Origin: Spirochaetaceae bacterium
Lineage (GTDB): Bacteria > Spirochaetota > Spirochaetia > Treponematales > Treponemataceae
Assembly: GCA_017936665.1 (NCBI GenBank)
Contig: JAGBFB010000012.1
Location: forward strand, 1 to 54,445
Length of the DNA: 54,445 nucleotides
Direction of reading: 5' to 3'
A program made the translations under genes and the position numbers. This document shows positions 8,047 through 16,201 of the stretch, piece after piece; the first letter of the stretch is position 1, and every line of letters begins with the position of its first letter. The notes below the pieces were generated by a model that had not been told where the DNA came from, made no database searches, and saw nothing but the letters and a program-made list of their open reading frames with translations.

Positions 8047-8234
8047 CTTGCAAGCGAAGCGCAGCACTAACGAGTTGGGGCAATTTTGGGCGAGAGCCTT
8101 TTTTAATGCAAATTGCTAAATAAACAATATTTCTTTCGTTCTTTTTTCCCACAAATATTTAAAAGTTTACAAAATTCATCTGGCTAGGCTTTTTATACAA
8201 ATAAGTTGTAAATATTTTATAGATGTTTTATACT
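8047..8234 (+). repeat. Dispersed 188-bp intergenic repeat, copy A
   Basis: It matches 23617-23804 along its whole length. Shared blocks are CTTGCAAGCG, AGCGCAGCA, GAGAGCCTTTTTT, TTTCTTTCGTTCTTTTTT, TCTGGCT/CCTGGCT followed by a T-rich run, and AAATAAGTTGTAAATATTTT...GATGTTTTATA. Both copies stop at a -10 box just upstream of a housekeeping gene (ruvC here, trpS there). Confidence 0.8.
8206..8234 (+). promoter_or_regulatory. sigma70 promoter of ruvCAB-queA inside the repeat end
   Basis: TTGTAA at 8206-8211, a 17-base spacer, and TATACT at 8229-8234. The expected transcription start is about 8241, the A of the ruvC ATG, so ruvC may be leaderless. Confidence 0.75.
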
Positions 8235-8240
8235 GACCCT

Positions 8241-8744
8241 ATGCTTATTCTCGGTATTGATCCTGGCCTTGCATCAACTGGTTGGGGTGTAATAGATTCA
8301 GACGGAAATAGATTTCGCCTTATATCTTACGGATGTATAGAAACTGACTCAAAACAAAATCATTCCTTACGATTATTAGAAATCTACAATAAAATATTAG
8401 CTGTCATCAATGAATTTAAGCCAGACCAAGCCTCCATGGAAACTTTATATTTTGCAAAAAATGTTACCAGTGCCTTAGGAGTTTCAGAGGCAAGGGGAGT
8501 TGTCAGTTTGTGTCTTGCTCAAAATGCAATTCCTTTAACAGAATATTCTCCAAACACAATAAAGCAATCCGTTTCTGGAACAGCAACTGCCGATAAAGCC
8601 CTTGTGCAAAAATGTGTAAAAATGCTACTTGGTCTACAAGAAATCCCTAAGCCCGACCACGCTGCTGACGCCATTGCTGCTGCCATCACCCATGTAAATT
8701 CAACAGGACTTACAAGATTAAAATCAAATCTTTCATTGAAATAA
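8241..8744 (+). CDS. ruvC: Holliday junction endonuclease RuvC
   Basis: A 167-residue RNase H-fold resolvase that cuts Holliday junctions together with RuvAB during recombinational repair. The acidic catalytic residues are visible: Asp7 in 'LGIDPGLASTGWG', the Glu in 'METLYF', and the Asp pair in 'KPDHAADAIAAAITH'. The start at 8241 gives the standard N-terminus. The upstream in-frame ATG at 8223 lies within the promoter and is rejected. No Shine-Dalgarno sequence precedes 8241, which fits a leaderless transcript. It heads ruvC-ruvA-ruvB-queA, although ruvA has its own 26-base gap. Confidence 0.95.
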   Translation: MLILGIDPGLASTGWGVIDSDGNRFRLISYGCIETDSKQNHSLRLLEIYNKILAVINEFKPDQASMETLYFAKNVTSALGVSEARGVVSLCLAQNAIPLTEYSPNTIKQSVSGTATADKALVQKCVKMLLGLQEIPKPDHAADAIAAAITHVNSTGLTRLKSNLSLK

Positions 8745-8770
8745 GTTTGCGTATATAGTAAAATGTAAGA

Positions 8771-9373
8771 ATGTTTAACAGTATTTTTGGCACAATTACC
8801 GCTAAATTTCCTCAAATTTTGCATTTAGAAACTTCCTCTGGAATTGAATGGAGTTTATCTGTTTCAGACTCCACTCTAAATTCACTTTCTACAGTAGGAA
8901 GTCAGGTAAGAATTTACACTTGGATGTATCACAAAGAAGATGCAATGAAACTTTTTGGCTTTTCTTCAATAGAAGAGCGTTCTGTTTTTTTAGATTTATT
9001 AAAAGTCGATGGAGTTGGGCCTAAAGGTGCATTAAAAATCCTTTCTTCTTTACCTTATACTTTACTTGTAGAAGCCTTAGAACAAGAAGATTTATCAAAA
9101 TTAGAAAAAATTTCTGGTATTGGCAAAAAAACTGCACAAAAAATGCTACTAACTTTAAAAGGAAAACTCACTCTTCTTTCCGAAAATGAAAAATCAACTG
9201 GCAAAGTTTCCGTTTGGAACGATGTAATTATCGCATTAACAAATATGGGCTACGATAAAAAGACCTGCGAAACTGTTGTAGAAAAAATTGCAAAAGACCT
9301 AGATGCGTCTTTAACTCAAAGTGCCAAAGAAGAAATTATCTTTAGAAAGGCAATTGTGGAGCTTTCATTATGA
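8771..9373 (+). CDS. ruvA: Holliday junction branch-migration protein RuvA
   Basis: A 200-residue DNA-binding partner of RuvB that holds the four-way junction as a tetramer. Seen: the N-terminal OB-fold start 'MFNSIFGTI', the helix-hairpin-helix pair '[13 protein letters not shown]' and '[21 protein letters not shown]', and a C-terminal three-helix domain ending '[13 protein letters not shown]'. Length is typical. The stop overlaps the ruvB start by four bases, showing translational coupling. Upstream, TATAGT at 8752-8757 could be a second -10 box, but no clear -35 box accompanies it. Confidence 0.95.
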   Translation: MFNSIFGTITAKFPQILHLETSSGIEWSLSVSDSTLNSLSTVGSQVRIYTWMYHKEDAMKLFGFSSIEERSVFLDLLKVDGVGPKGALKILSSLPYTLLVEALEQEDLSKLEKISGIGKKTAQKMLLTLKGKLTLLSENEKSTGKVSVWNDVIIALTNMGYDKKTCETVVEKIAKDLDASLTQSAKEEIIFRKAIVELSL

Positions 9374-10395
9374 TAAATGATTCAGTTGTACGCTCTGATT
9401 TTCAAGCAGGTGATGAAGAAAACGATTTAAATCTTCGCCCAAAACTACTTGATGAATTTCTTGGTCAAACAAAGGTAAAAGAAAATTTAAGTGTTTTTAT
9501 TCAAGCCGCTCGTTCACGTAAAGAAAGTATGGATCATCTTTTTTTGATTGGACCACCAGGGCTTGGAAAAACAACTCTTGCTCAAATTACTGCCCGAGAA
9601 TTAGGTGTTGATTTTAAAGTTACAAGTGCACCTGCCTTAGATAAACCAAAAGATTTAGCAGGAATTTTATCTACAATTACAGAAGGTTCAGTTTTTTTTA
9701 TTGACGAAATTCACCGATTAAAACCTGCAATCGAAGAAATGCTTTATATCGCCATGGAAGATTATGAACTTGACTGGATAATCGGGCAGGGAGCAGCTGC
9801 TAGAACTGTGCGTATTCCAATTCCAAAGTTTACGCTTGTAGGAGCAACTACAAAAGCAGGAATGGTTTCAAGTCCTTTAATAAGCCGTTTTGGAATTGTT
9901 CAGCGTTTTAGTTTTTATACTGAAGAAGAACTTGCTTCTATCATTAAACGTTCTGCAAAAATTTTAAATGTAAATGTTGATGAAGATGCTGCTCTTTTAA
10001 TGGCAAGTAGTTCTCGTGGAACTCCTCGTGTTGCAAACAGAATTTTACGCCGTATGCGTGATTTTGCACAAGTTTATTCTAATGGTGTAATTACAAAACA
10101 AGTTGTAACTTCAGGTTTAGATAAACTAGAAATTGATACTTTAGGTTTAGAAAGATACGATAGAGAAATTTTGCTTTCGATAATAAATAACTACGGCGGA
10201 GGTCCTGTAGGGGCAGAAACCTTAGCAATCTCCATCGGTGAAAGTGTAGATTCGCTAGAAGATTATTACGAGCCATATTTAATTCAATGTGGATTGATTC
10301 AGCGAACGCCACGAGGAAGAATTGTTACTGATAAAGCAAGAACTCATCTAGGATTAGAAGGAATATACGATGCAAACCAAAGACTTTTATTTTGA
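9370..10395 (+). CDS. ruvB: Holliday junction helicase motor RuvB
   Basis: A 341-residue AAA+ ATPase that drives branch migration on RuvA-bound junctions. Walker A is 'GPPGLGKTT', Walker B is 'FFIDEIH', sensor 1 is 'LVGATTKAG', the arginine finger lies in 'SRFGIVQRF', and the C-terminal winged helix ends '[17 protein letters not shown]'. Length and motif order are those of canonical RuvB. The start ATG overlaps the ruvA stop, and the 3' end overlaps queA by 26 bases. Confidence 0.97.
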   Translation: MINDSVVRSDFQAGDEENDLNLRPKLLDEFLGQTKVKENLSVFIQAARSRKESMDHLFLIGPPGLGKTTLAQITARELGVDFKVTSAPALDKPKDLAGILSTITEGSVFFIDEIHRLKPAIEEMLYIAMEDYELDWIIGQGAAARTVRIPIPKFTLVGATTKAGMVSSPLISRFGIVQRFSFYTEEELASIIKRSAKILNVNVDEDAALLMASSSRGTPRVANRILRRMRDFAQVYSNGVITKQVVTSGLDKLEIDTLGLERYDREILLSIINNYGGGPVGAETLAISIGESVDSLEDYYEPYLIQCGLIQRTPRGRIVTDKARTHLGLEGIYDANQRLLF

Positions 10396-11476
10396 TTTAC
10401 CAGAAGAACTTATTGCACAAACTCCATCTCAAGTGCGTGGTCAAGATAAACTTTTAGTAATGGATAAACTCACTGGAAAAGTTGAACATCACAAAATGGA
10501 AGATTTAATTGATTTAATTGATGAAGATACTTTGATGGTTTTTAATAATTCTAAGGTAAGACGCTCAAGATGTTTTGCAAAAAAAATTCAATCTGAACAA
10601 GCAAAAAAAATGAATCAACAGGCTCCAGAAAAGTTAGTTGAATTTATGATATTACAAAATGTTCCTTTACAAAGTTTGCCTTCAGTTGCAAATTCAGATT
10701 TTACTTCTGCATGGCGTGCAATGGTAAAAAATGCAAAAAAACAAAAAGTAGGGTGTCAATATCTTTTTCAAGATGGAACAATTGGAACTATCGTAGAAAA
10801 TAAAATTGACGAAGGTACAGAATTTAGAACTGTTGCATTTAAAAAAACTTTAGAAGAAACTTGGTTTGAACAAAACGGACATATTCCTTTACCTCCATAC
10901 ATAAAGCGAGAGGATAATTCAGAAGATTCTAATCGTTATCAAAATGTGTATGCAAAAGAAATTGGTTCTGCCGCTTGTCCAACTGCTGGTTTGCATTTTA
11001 CACAAGACATGTTACACAATTTAGCAATGAAAGGTATTACACAAGAATATGTTACTTTACATGTAGGCTTGGGAACTTTTTTGCCTGTTCGTGTAGATAA
11101 CATAGAAGACCACAAAATGCATAATGAAGTTTTTACAATAACAGAAGAAACTGCAAATGCAATTACAAAAGCAAAAAGAGAAGGAAAAAAAATTCTTGCA
11201 GTTGGAACAACTTCTGTTAGAACTTTGGAATCTGCCTGGGATGAAGAAAATCAATGTTTAAAAGCTGGAACTTATAGCACAAATATTTTTATTTATCCAG
11301 GATATAAGTTTAAAGTAGTAGATAAACTTTTTACAAACTTTCATACTCCAGAGTCAACTTTAATGATGTTAGTAAGTGCCTTTTCTGATAGATGTCATAT
11401 TATGTCAGCTTATAAGGAAGCAATAAAAGAAAACTATAGATTTTTCTCCTATGGAGATGCAATGTTTATTAAATAA
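10370..11476 (+). CDS. queA: S-adenosylmethionine:tRNA ribosyltransferase-isomerase QueA
   Basis: Builds the epoxycyclopentane ring of epoxyqueuosine in tRNA from S-adenosylmethionine, the step after TGT base exchange. Family hallmarks: '[14 protein letters not shown]', '[13 protein letters not shown]', '[11 protein letters not shown]', '[13 protein letters not shown]', '[10 protein letters not shown]' and '[16 protein letters not shown]'. At 368 residues it is slightly longer than average. The start inside the ruvB 3' end is supported by GAAGGA just upstream and by the conserved N-terminus. Pairing of queA with ruvB is common in bacteria. Confidence 0.96.
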   Translation: MQTKDFYFDLPEELIAQTPSQVRGQDKLLVMDKLTGKVEHHKMEDLIDLIDEDTLMVFNNSKVRRSRCFAKKIQSEQAKKMNQQAPEKLVEFMILQNVPLQSLPSVANSDFTSAWRAMVKNAKKQKVGCQYLFQDGTIGTIVENKIDEGTEFRTVAFKKTLEETWFEQNGHIPLPPYIKREDNSEDSNRYQNVYAKEIGSAACPTAGLHFTQDMLHNLAMKGITQEYVTLHVGLGTFLPVRVDNIEDHKMHNEVFTITEETANAITKAKREGKKILAVGTTSVRTLESAWDEENQCLKAGTYSTNIFIYPGYKFKVVDKLFTNFHTPESTLMMLVSAFSDRCHIMSAYKEAIKENYRFFSYGDAMFIK

Positions 11477-11480
11477 GACA

Positions 11481-11601
11481 TAATATGACAAAATAAATAG
11501 TGTCATCCTGAACTTGATTCAGGATCTGAGCTATAATATGACAAAATAAATAGTGTCATCCTGAACTTGATTCAGGATCTGAGCTATAATATGACAAAAT
11601 A
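11481..11601. repeat. 53-bp tandem direct repeat, 2.3 copies
   Basis: Exact units at 11481-11533 and 11534-11586, and a 15-base partial third copy at 11587-11601. Each unit carries TAATATGACA and the palindrome CCTGAA-CTTGA-TTCAGG, related to the hairpin at 7900. Confidence 0.92.
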
Positions 11602-11609
11602 TAACATAA

Positions 11610-11650
11610 AATATGACAAATAAATAATTTGTGACAAATTTTGTCATATT
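11610..11650. terminator. Bidirectional hairpin between queA and the convergent operon
   Basis: Perfect 11-bp arms AATATGACAAA (11610-11620) and TTTGTCATATT (11640-11650) around a 19-base loop. Its place between convergent genes suggests a shared transcript end, though it lacks a strong T-run. Confidence 0.5.
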
Positions 11651-11669
11651 ATTACTGTTAAATATGACA

Positions 11670-12512
11670 TTATGTCAACTTTTCTAATGAACTTTTTAGC
11701 AAATTAATGAATTGACTTTTTAACATAGGATGAATTACTTCATTTTGTTCTTCTAAATATGACACTTCTTTGTCATATAAATCAGAGGCAAACTCCAATG
11801 TGTTTTCTATAGCTCTTTTTGAGATTGGTAATCTACTTCCAATTAACTGATTTTCTAATTCTGTAGAGCGTAATTTTATCTTTCCACAAAAGGCAACTCT
11901 TAAATCTGTTAATATATCTTTTTCAGATTGAGCAAGGAATGTATAAGAAGCACTTACATCGATAATTTCATTTACAGGTCCTAAGCGTTCAAATATTTCT
12001 AAGTCCCAATCAATAATTGGTAATCTAATTTTTGATATAACTTGTCCTGGTTTTAATTTTTCTAATTTACTTAATGAAACTAATTTTGTTTCAGAATAAT
12101 CTTTTATTTCTAATTTTGCATCAACTGCTAATAAAGGTGAATAAAGTGTGTTATAAAATTTTTCAGAGCAAATATTTCCTGTAACTGTAGCAAGATTTCT
12201 TACAAGAGGATTAGCAACTGTTTCTATTGCTTTATAAAAATAACTTGGAATTTTATTTATCCCTAAATTTAATATTTTTGTTAATGAAACTCCTGAACCA
12301 AAATCTATATATCTTTCTTTTTTGTCTATGAAACAACATTCAGGACATTGACTTAAAAATAAACTATTGTTTTCAATTTCAACAGTAAATTCTTTATTAG
12401 TCTCATAAAGAGATGTTCCCCCACCATAAATTTTTAAATTATTTACGGTTTTTAAGTAATATAATAAGTCTTGAATATTTGATGCTTTATAAAAACTAAT
12501 TTCATTTTGCAT
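11670..12512 (-). CDS. FAD-binding subunit of a molybdenum-hydroxylase-like complex (CoxM/XdhB family)
   Basis: 280 residues with the fold of the FAD subunit of xanthine dehydrogenase or CO dehydrogenase type enzymes, which passes electrons from the 2Fe-2S subunit to an acceptor. Visible are the flavin loop 'YGGGTSLYE' near the N-terminus, 'NPLVRNLATVTGNICS' (equivalent to the usual R..GTIGGN loop), and the C-terminal domain with 'FLAQSEKDILTDLRVAFCGK'. The aspartate-bearing loop after GNICS is altered ('EKFYNTLYSP'). It is the last gene of a six-gene operon, overlapping the 2Fe-2S gene by 11 bases. Substrate unknown. Confidence 0.75.
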   Translation of the reverse strand: MQNEISFYKASNIQDLLYYLKTVNNLKIYGGGTSLYETNKEFTVEIENNSLFLSQCPECCFIDKKERYIDFGSGVSLTKILNLGINKIPSYFYKAIETVANPLVRNLATVTGNICSEKFYNTLYSPLLAVDAKLEIKDYSETKLVSLSKLEKLKPGQVISKIRLPIIDWDLEIFERLGPVNEIIDVSASYTFLAQSEKDILTDLRVAFCGKIKLRSTELENQLIGSRLPISKRAIENTLEFASDLYDKEVSYLEEQNEVIHPMLKSQFINLLKSSLEKLT

Positions 12513-12990
12513 GTAGTTTATCCTTAATTCTATTTCTTCTTATTGCACAGGCTAAATAAATTCCGTTTGCAAAACTATCTAATTCTACACAATTGCATTT
12601 TAAAAAAGAAACTTCTTTTTTTATTTCTTCTCTAGTGATAAACGGATTATGTTTAATAATTTTATATGTAATAAAAATTTTGCCTGCATTGCAATAGCCA
12701 CAAAAATTTATATTCTTTTGTTTAAATGCTTTTTCTATATCAACATATTCATCTGACTTCATAAATCCTTCTAAGGTTGTAATTTGAGTTTGCTCAATTT
12801 CTGCAAGTGGAATCAAGCAACTTAATACTGGATTATTATTTAGTAAAACTGTACAAGAACCACATTTACCTTGGTTACATCCATTTTTGATAGAAAAATA
12901 ATTATTTTGTTTTAAGTATTCAGATAACTTTTTTTTAGGATTCTCATTAATTTCGATTGGATGTCCGTTTATTTCAAATTTAATTTTCAT
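12502..12990 (-). CDS. 2Fe-2S subunit of a molybdenum-hydroxylase-like complex (CoxS/XdhC family)
   Basis: 162 residues in two domains. The plant-ferredoxin-type half has cysteines 38, 43, 46 and 58 ('CNQGKCGSC' and 'LSC'). The helical half has cysteines 97 and 100 ('CGYC') and 132 and 134 ('CNC'). All eight cluster ligands of the family are therefore kept, so two 2Fe-2S centres should form. The normally conserved CRCTGY around the last pair is changed to 'CNCVELD'. The gene lies between the large and FAD subunits with short overlaps, as in functional enzymes. Confidence 0.85.
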   Translation of the reverse strand: MKIKFEINGHPIEINENPKKKLSEYLKQNNYFSIKNGCNQGKCGSCTVLLNNNPVLSCLIPLAEIEQTQITTLEGFMKSDEYVDIEKAFKQKNINFCGYCNAGKIFITYKIIKHNPFITREEIKKEVSFLKCNCVELDSFANGIYLACAIRRNRIKDKLHAK

Positions 12991-15046
12991 CTGATTTTAT
13001 TTCTCCATCTTTAGATATTTCTTCTTGCTCTTTTTTTTGCATTGCATAATAAATAGCATCTTGTAAAAGAGGTAGTGCTGGAATATCTGTATTAACCGCA
13101 ACTGATAGGGCATTTGTGATTGAAGCAGGAAGTACATTATAAACTAAATCTCCAATTTCTTTTGGTTCATCTTTGTTTTCTATAAAATAAATATGTTTTG
13201 GAATTTCATCATAAGTAATTCCTGGTATTGTTTGTACTAAAGTTTGAAAAATTGCTTTTTTTACTGAAAGTTCTGCTCTTTGTTTATTTAGGATTTCTCC
13301 TCCAGAAATTACTATCCAAATAGACAAAATTTTTGGAATATATGTACATGGATTTACTTCTATTTCTGTAACAGATGCAACCCAAGATGTACTATGAAAT
13401 GGAATTCCTGTAAAATTTGTTGCGTTCCATTTTTTATTTTTGTTAGATGCTACAGATTTTTTTACATTAATTGGTAAAGGATGTCTAAATCTTTGCTTTT
13501 GTAAAGCAGTACAACATTTTTTTAAAAGATTGGTTAAGATACTAATATTGTCTGCTGTGATATTTGGTAAAATCGGTTCAAGATTTTCTGTAGAGTTTTC
13601 ATCCATAAAAATAACATCGCGTTCAACTTTTAAGATTTCACAGATTATATCTTTCCAAATTTCAAAAATTGATTCTGGTGGAGATGGTGATTTTATAACA
13701 ACAGAACCATCTACTTCCATTGTTACTTCCATTATTAAATTATTTTCGTTTACATTTGCTCCGTAAAATCCACTTCCTTCAAAAGCACAGGATAATCCAA
13801 TTCCTTTTAGAGGTAGAATAAAATCATTTATATCGGAATTTAAATTATATACAACATGTTTGCGTATAAAATCACTTTCTTCTACAACTTTATCTAAAAG
13901 TTCGTTTAGAGGTTGAGAATCAAATACAAATGGATAATTTTTTTTATCTTTTGCATTTATATGAATATTCTTTTTACGCAATTCGTTTGGAAAAATATGT
14001 AGTTCACGGCTAATTTCATGAAACAAATTTTCTAAAGAGAAAAATGCTAAAAAATCTGTAAGGTGCAAATCCGCTGAAAGTGGTGGTTTGCTAGTTCTCT
14101 GTGCGTATGCAGTAATTGTAAAGTTTTTGTATCTATAAATTGATGACAAGGCAATAACTAATCTATCAAGAATTTCTTGTGCAAAAGGACAAAATGAACC
14201 ACAGTCAACTTGTATATCAGCGTTCATTGCTTTTATAGTTCCATCATTTTCTAAAGCAACTTTATAACTTGTGTGAACAATAATTGGTGAGTCCACATAT
14301 TCATCTTGTTCTTTTCTTGATAAAACAATTTTTACAGGTCTACCTACAACTTTAGATGCAATAGCTGTTTGACATGCTAAAAGAGATGTTCTCCAAATAC
14401 TATTTGTTGCATTGTTATCAGTTTTTGTTTTTATAATTGTAATATCTGTTTTTGCACATCCCATTACATTACAAACTCCTAATCGTAAATGATGAGGCCA
14501 CTGGGTTGGTGCGTATATCGTAAAATGTTTTTTTGAAAAATTACAAATTGCTCCTAAAGGTTCTTTGTTTTTTGTAAATTGTAATTTAGAAGCGTAACTT
14601 CGCTCAATTTTTATTTCAGAATTTGTGTATAAAAGTTCACTTTCTCCAAATGTTGTAGTTCTTGATGCAATTATATTTGTTTTATTCGCAATTACTTCGG
14701 GATTTTCTTGAGCTTCGGTATATTTAATTTCTAATTCATCAATTAGTTCATAAAGTTTTATTTTATCTTCCCCGACCAAAATTCCTATAGGTTCACCTAC
14801 GTAAGAAACTTTTTCGTATGCTAAAATTGGGGATTCAATATTATTTGTAATAATTTTATTTTCACCAACAATATCTCTTGCTGTAATTATTGTGTAATTC
14901 TCTGGTAAGTTAGGATGAGTAATTGAACGAATCGTACCACTTCCAATTGGACTTCTGATTATTACTCCATGAAAAATATCTGGTAGTGTTACATCTGTAT
15001 AATATTTTTTTTGTACTTTCGTTAGAACCTTAGTTACCTTTGCCAT
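12980..15046 (-). CDS. Large subunit of a molybdenum-hydroxylase-like complex, cofactor motifs degenerate (CoxL/XdhA family)
   Basis: 688 residues, shorter than typical (~750-800). The N-terminal hammerhead domain is clear ('YYTDVTLPDIFHGVIIRSP', 'SYVGEPIGILVGED'), and 'GRPVKIVLSRKEQDEY' marks the start of the molybdopterin-binding half. The usual cofactor motifs are missing: GGGFGGK is replaced by 'TDNNATNSI', the TN.P..GAYRG loop by 'RTSKPPLSADLHLTD', and the C-terminal GVGE glutamate loop by 'NKDEPKEIGDLV'. Either the cofactor is bound in an unusual way or the protein is not a molybdoenzyme. It overlaps the aminotransferase gene upstream by 17 bases and the 2Fe-2S gene downstream by 11. 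T. pallidum has, as I recall, a similar 'quinoline 2-oxidoreductase' gene beside sugar genes (unverified). Confidence 0.75.
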   Translation of the reverse strand: MAKVTKVLTKVQKKYYTDVTLPDIFHGVIIRSPIGSGTIRSITHPNLPENYTIITARDIVGENKIITNNIESPILAYEKVSYVGEPIGILVGEDKIKLYELIDELEIKYTEAQENPEVIANKTNIIASRTTTFGESELLYTNSEIKIERSYASKLQFTKNKEPLGAICNFSKKHFTIYAPTQWPHHLRLGVCNVMGCAKTDITIIKTKTDNNATNSIWRTSLLACQTAIASKVVGRPVKIVLSRKEQDEYVDSPIIVHTSYKVALENDGTIKAMNADIQVDCGSFCPFAQEILDRLVIALSSIYRYKNFTITAYAQRTSKPPLSADLHLTDFLAFFSLENLFHEISRELHIFPNELRKKNIHINAKDKKNYPFVFDSQPLNELLDKVVEESDFIRKHVVYNLNSDINDFILPLKGIGLSCAFEGSGFYGANVNENNLIMEVTMEVDGSVVIKSPSPPESIFEIWKDIICEILKVERDVIFMDENSTENLEPILPNITADNISILTNLLKKCCTALQKQRFRHPLPINVKKSVASNKNKKWNATNFTGIPFHSTSWVASVTEIEVNPCTYIPKILSIWIVISGGEILNKQRAELSVKKAIFQTLVQTIPGITYDEIPKHIYFIENKDEPKEIGDLVYNVLPASITNALSVAVNTDIPALPLLQDAIYYAMQKKEQEEISKDGEIKSDEN

Positions 15047-16199
15047 ATTTTATTCCTAATTCAATTACATTATCGGTTACAATTTTTATCATTTCATCTG
15101 TCATTCCTGGCCATAATGGTAAGGAAATTGTTCTTTGAAAGTGTTCTTCAGTATTTGGAAAATTAATCTCGTTAAAATCAGTTCTGTGTTTGAAAATTGA
15201 AAATTTGTAATGTGGTATAAAGTGCATTGAAATTCCAATTCCTTTATCTTGCAAAAACTGTGCAAATTCGTTTCTTGTTATAGAAATTTTTGAAAGATTT
15301 AATCCAAGTAAATACAAGTGCCAAGCGTTTCCATCTGAATCTGGAGGAAGAATGAAATAGTCGTATTTAGAAAATTCTTTATTATATTTTTCAACTATTT
15401 TTTTTCGTTGTTCTAAAAATATATCAGCTTTCTTTAATTGTTCTATTCCAATCGCTGCTAAAATATCTGGCATATTAAATTTAAAACCTGCATCAATTAC
15501 ATCATATTCCCAACTTGCTTTTTTTGATGTGTATCTATCCCAAACGGGTCTATCAATACCATGTAGTCGCATTGTAGTCATTCTTTTTGCTAATTCATCA
15601 TTGGAAGTTACAACCATTCCACCTTCTGCTGTTGTTATTGTTTTTGTTGCATAAAATGAAAAAACTCCAACGTCACCAAAAGTTCCTGCCCAGCCATCTT
15701 TGGATTTTGCTGGAAATGCGTGGGCTGAATCTTCGATTACATACACTTCATATTTTTTTGCAATAGCACAAATTTTTTCCATATTACAAATGTTTCCTGC
15801 AATGTGAACAGGAATTATTGCTTTAATAGAACTATCATTTTTTAATTTTTCTTCAATTTTTTCTGGACAGATATTATATGAATCTTTTTCTATGTCTGCA
15901 AATTCAACATCTGCACCAAGATGTAAACAAGCTGTTGCTGTTGAAATAAAAGTGTAGGGGGTTGTAAGAACTTTATCCCCAGGGCCGATTTTACAAGCTT
16001 CTAATGCAAGAATTAAGCCACTTGTTGCACTATTTACAGCTAATGCGTAAGGAACATTTAGTTTTTTTGCAAATTCTTTTTCAAATTCAAGAGCAATTTT
16101 TCCAGTTGTAAGCCATCCTGATTTTAATACATTTAATACGGCTTTTTCTTCTTCTTGCCCAATTTGAGGAATTGAAAATGGAATAAAATTTTCTGCCAT
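15030..16199 (-). CDS. DegT/DnrJ/EryC1/StrS-family sugar aminotransferase
   Basis: A 389-residue PLP enzyme that aminates nucleotide-linked 4-keto sugars. Motifs: 'IGQEEEKAVLNVLKSGWLTTG' (first 20 residues of the family start), 'ALAVNSATSGLILAL', 'VIEDSAHAFPA' with the PLP-ring aspartate, and 'FSFYATKTITTAEGGMVV' with the Schiff-base lysine. The order behind a 4,6-dehydratase suggests the pair makes a UDP- or other NDP-4-amino-4,6-dideoxy sugar, as in PseB/PseC or PglF/PglE pathways. It starts two bases after the dehydratase stop and overlaps the large-subunit gene, so it is translated in the same operon. Length is normal. Confidence 0.9.
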   Translation of the reverse strand: MAENFIPFSIPQIGQEEEKAVLNVLKSGWLTTGKIALEFEKEFAKKLNVPYALAVNSATSGLILALEACKIGPGDKVLTTPYTFISTATACLHLGADVEFADIEKDSYNICPEKIEEKLKNDSSIKAIIPVHIAGNICNMEKICAIAKKYEVYVIEDSAHAFPAKSKDGWAGTFGDVGVFSFYATKTITTAEGGMVVTSNDELAKRMTTMRLHGIDRPVWDRYTSKKASWEYDVIDAGFKFNMPDILAAIGIEQLKKADIFLEQRKKIVEKYNKEFSKYDYFILPPDSDGNAWHLYLLGLNLSKISITRNEFAQFLQDKGIGISMHFIPHYKFSIFKHRTDFNEINFPNTEEHFQRTISLPLWPGMTDEMIKIVTDNVIELGIKYGKGN

Positions 16200-16201
16200 A
16201 A

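Noticed and set aside
7846-8067. 73-codon minus-strand frame in the repeat region
   Set aside because: Composed of the hairpin and dispersed-repeat sequence; no ribosome site.
8223-8240. Earlier ATG for ruvC at 8223
   Set aside because: It lies within the promoter spacer and -10 box and adds residues not found in RuvC.
7816-8240. CRISPR array
   Set aside because: Repeats here are short palindromes of different sequence, without regular spacers; no cas genes in the window.
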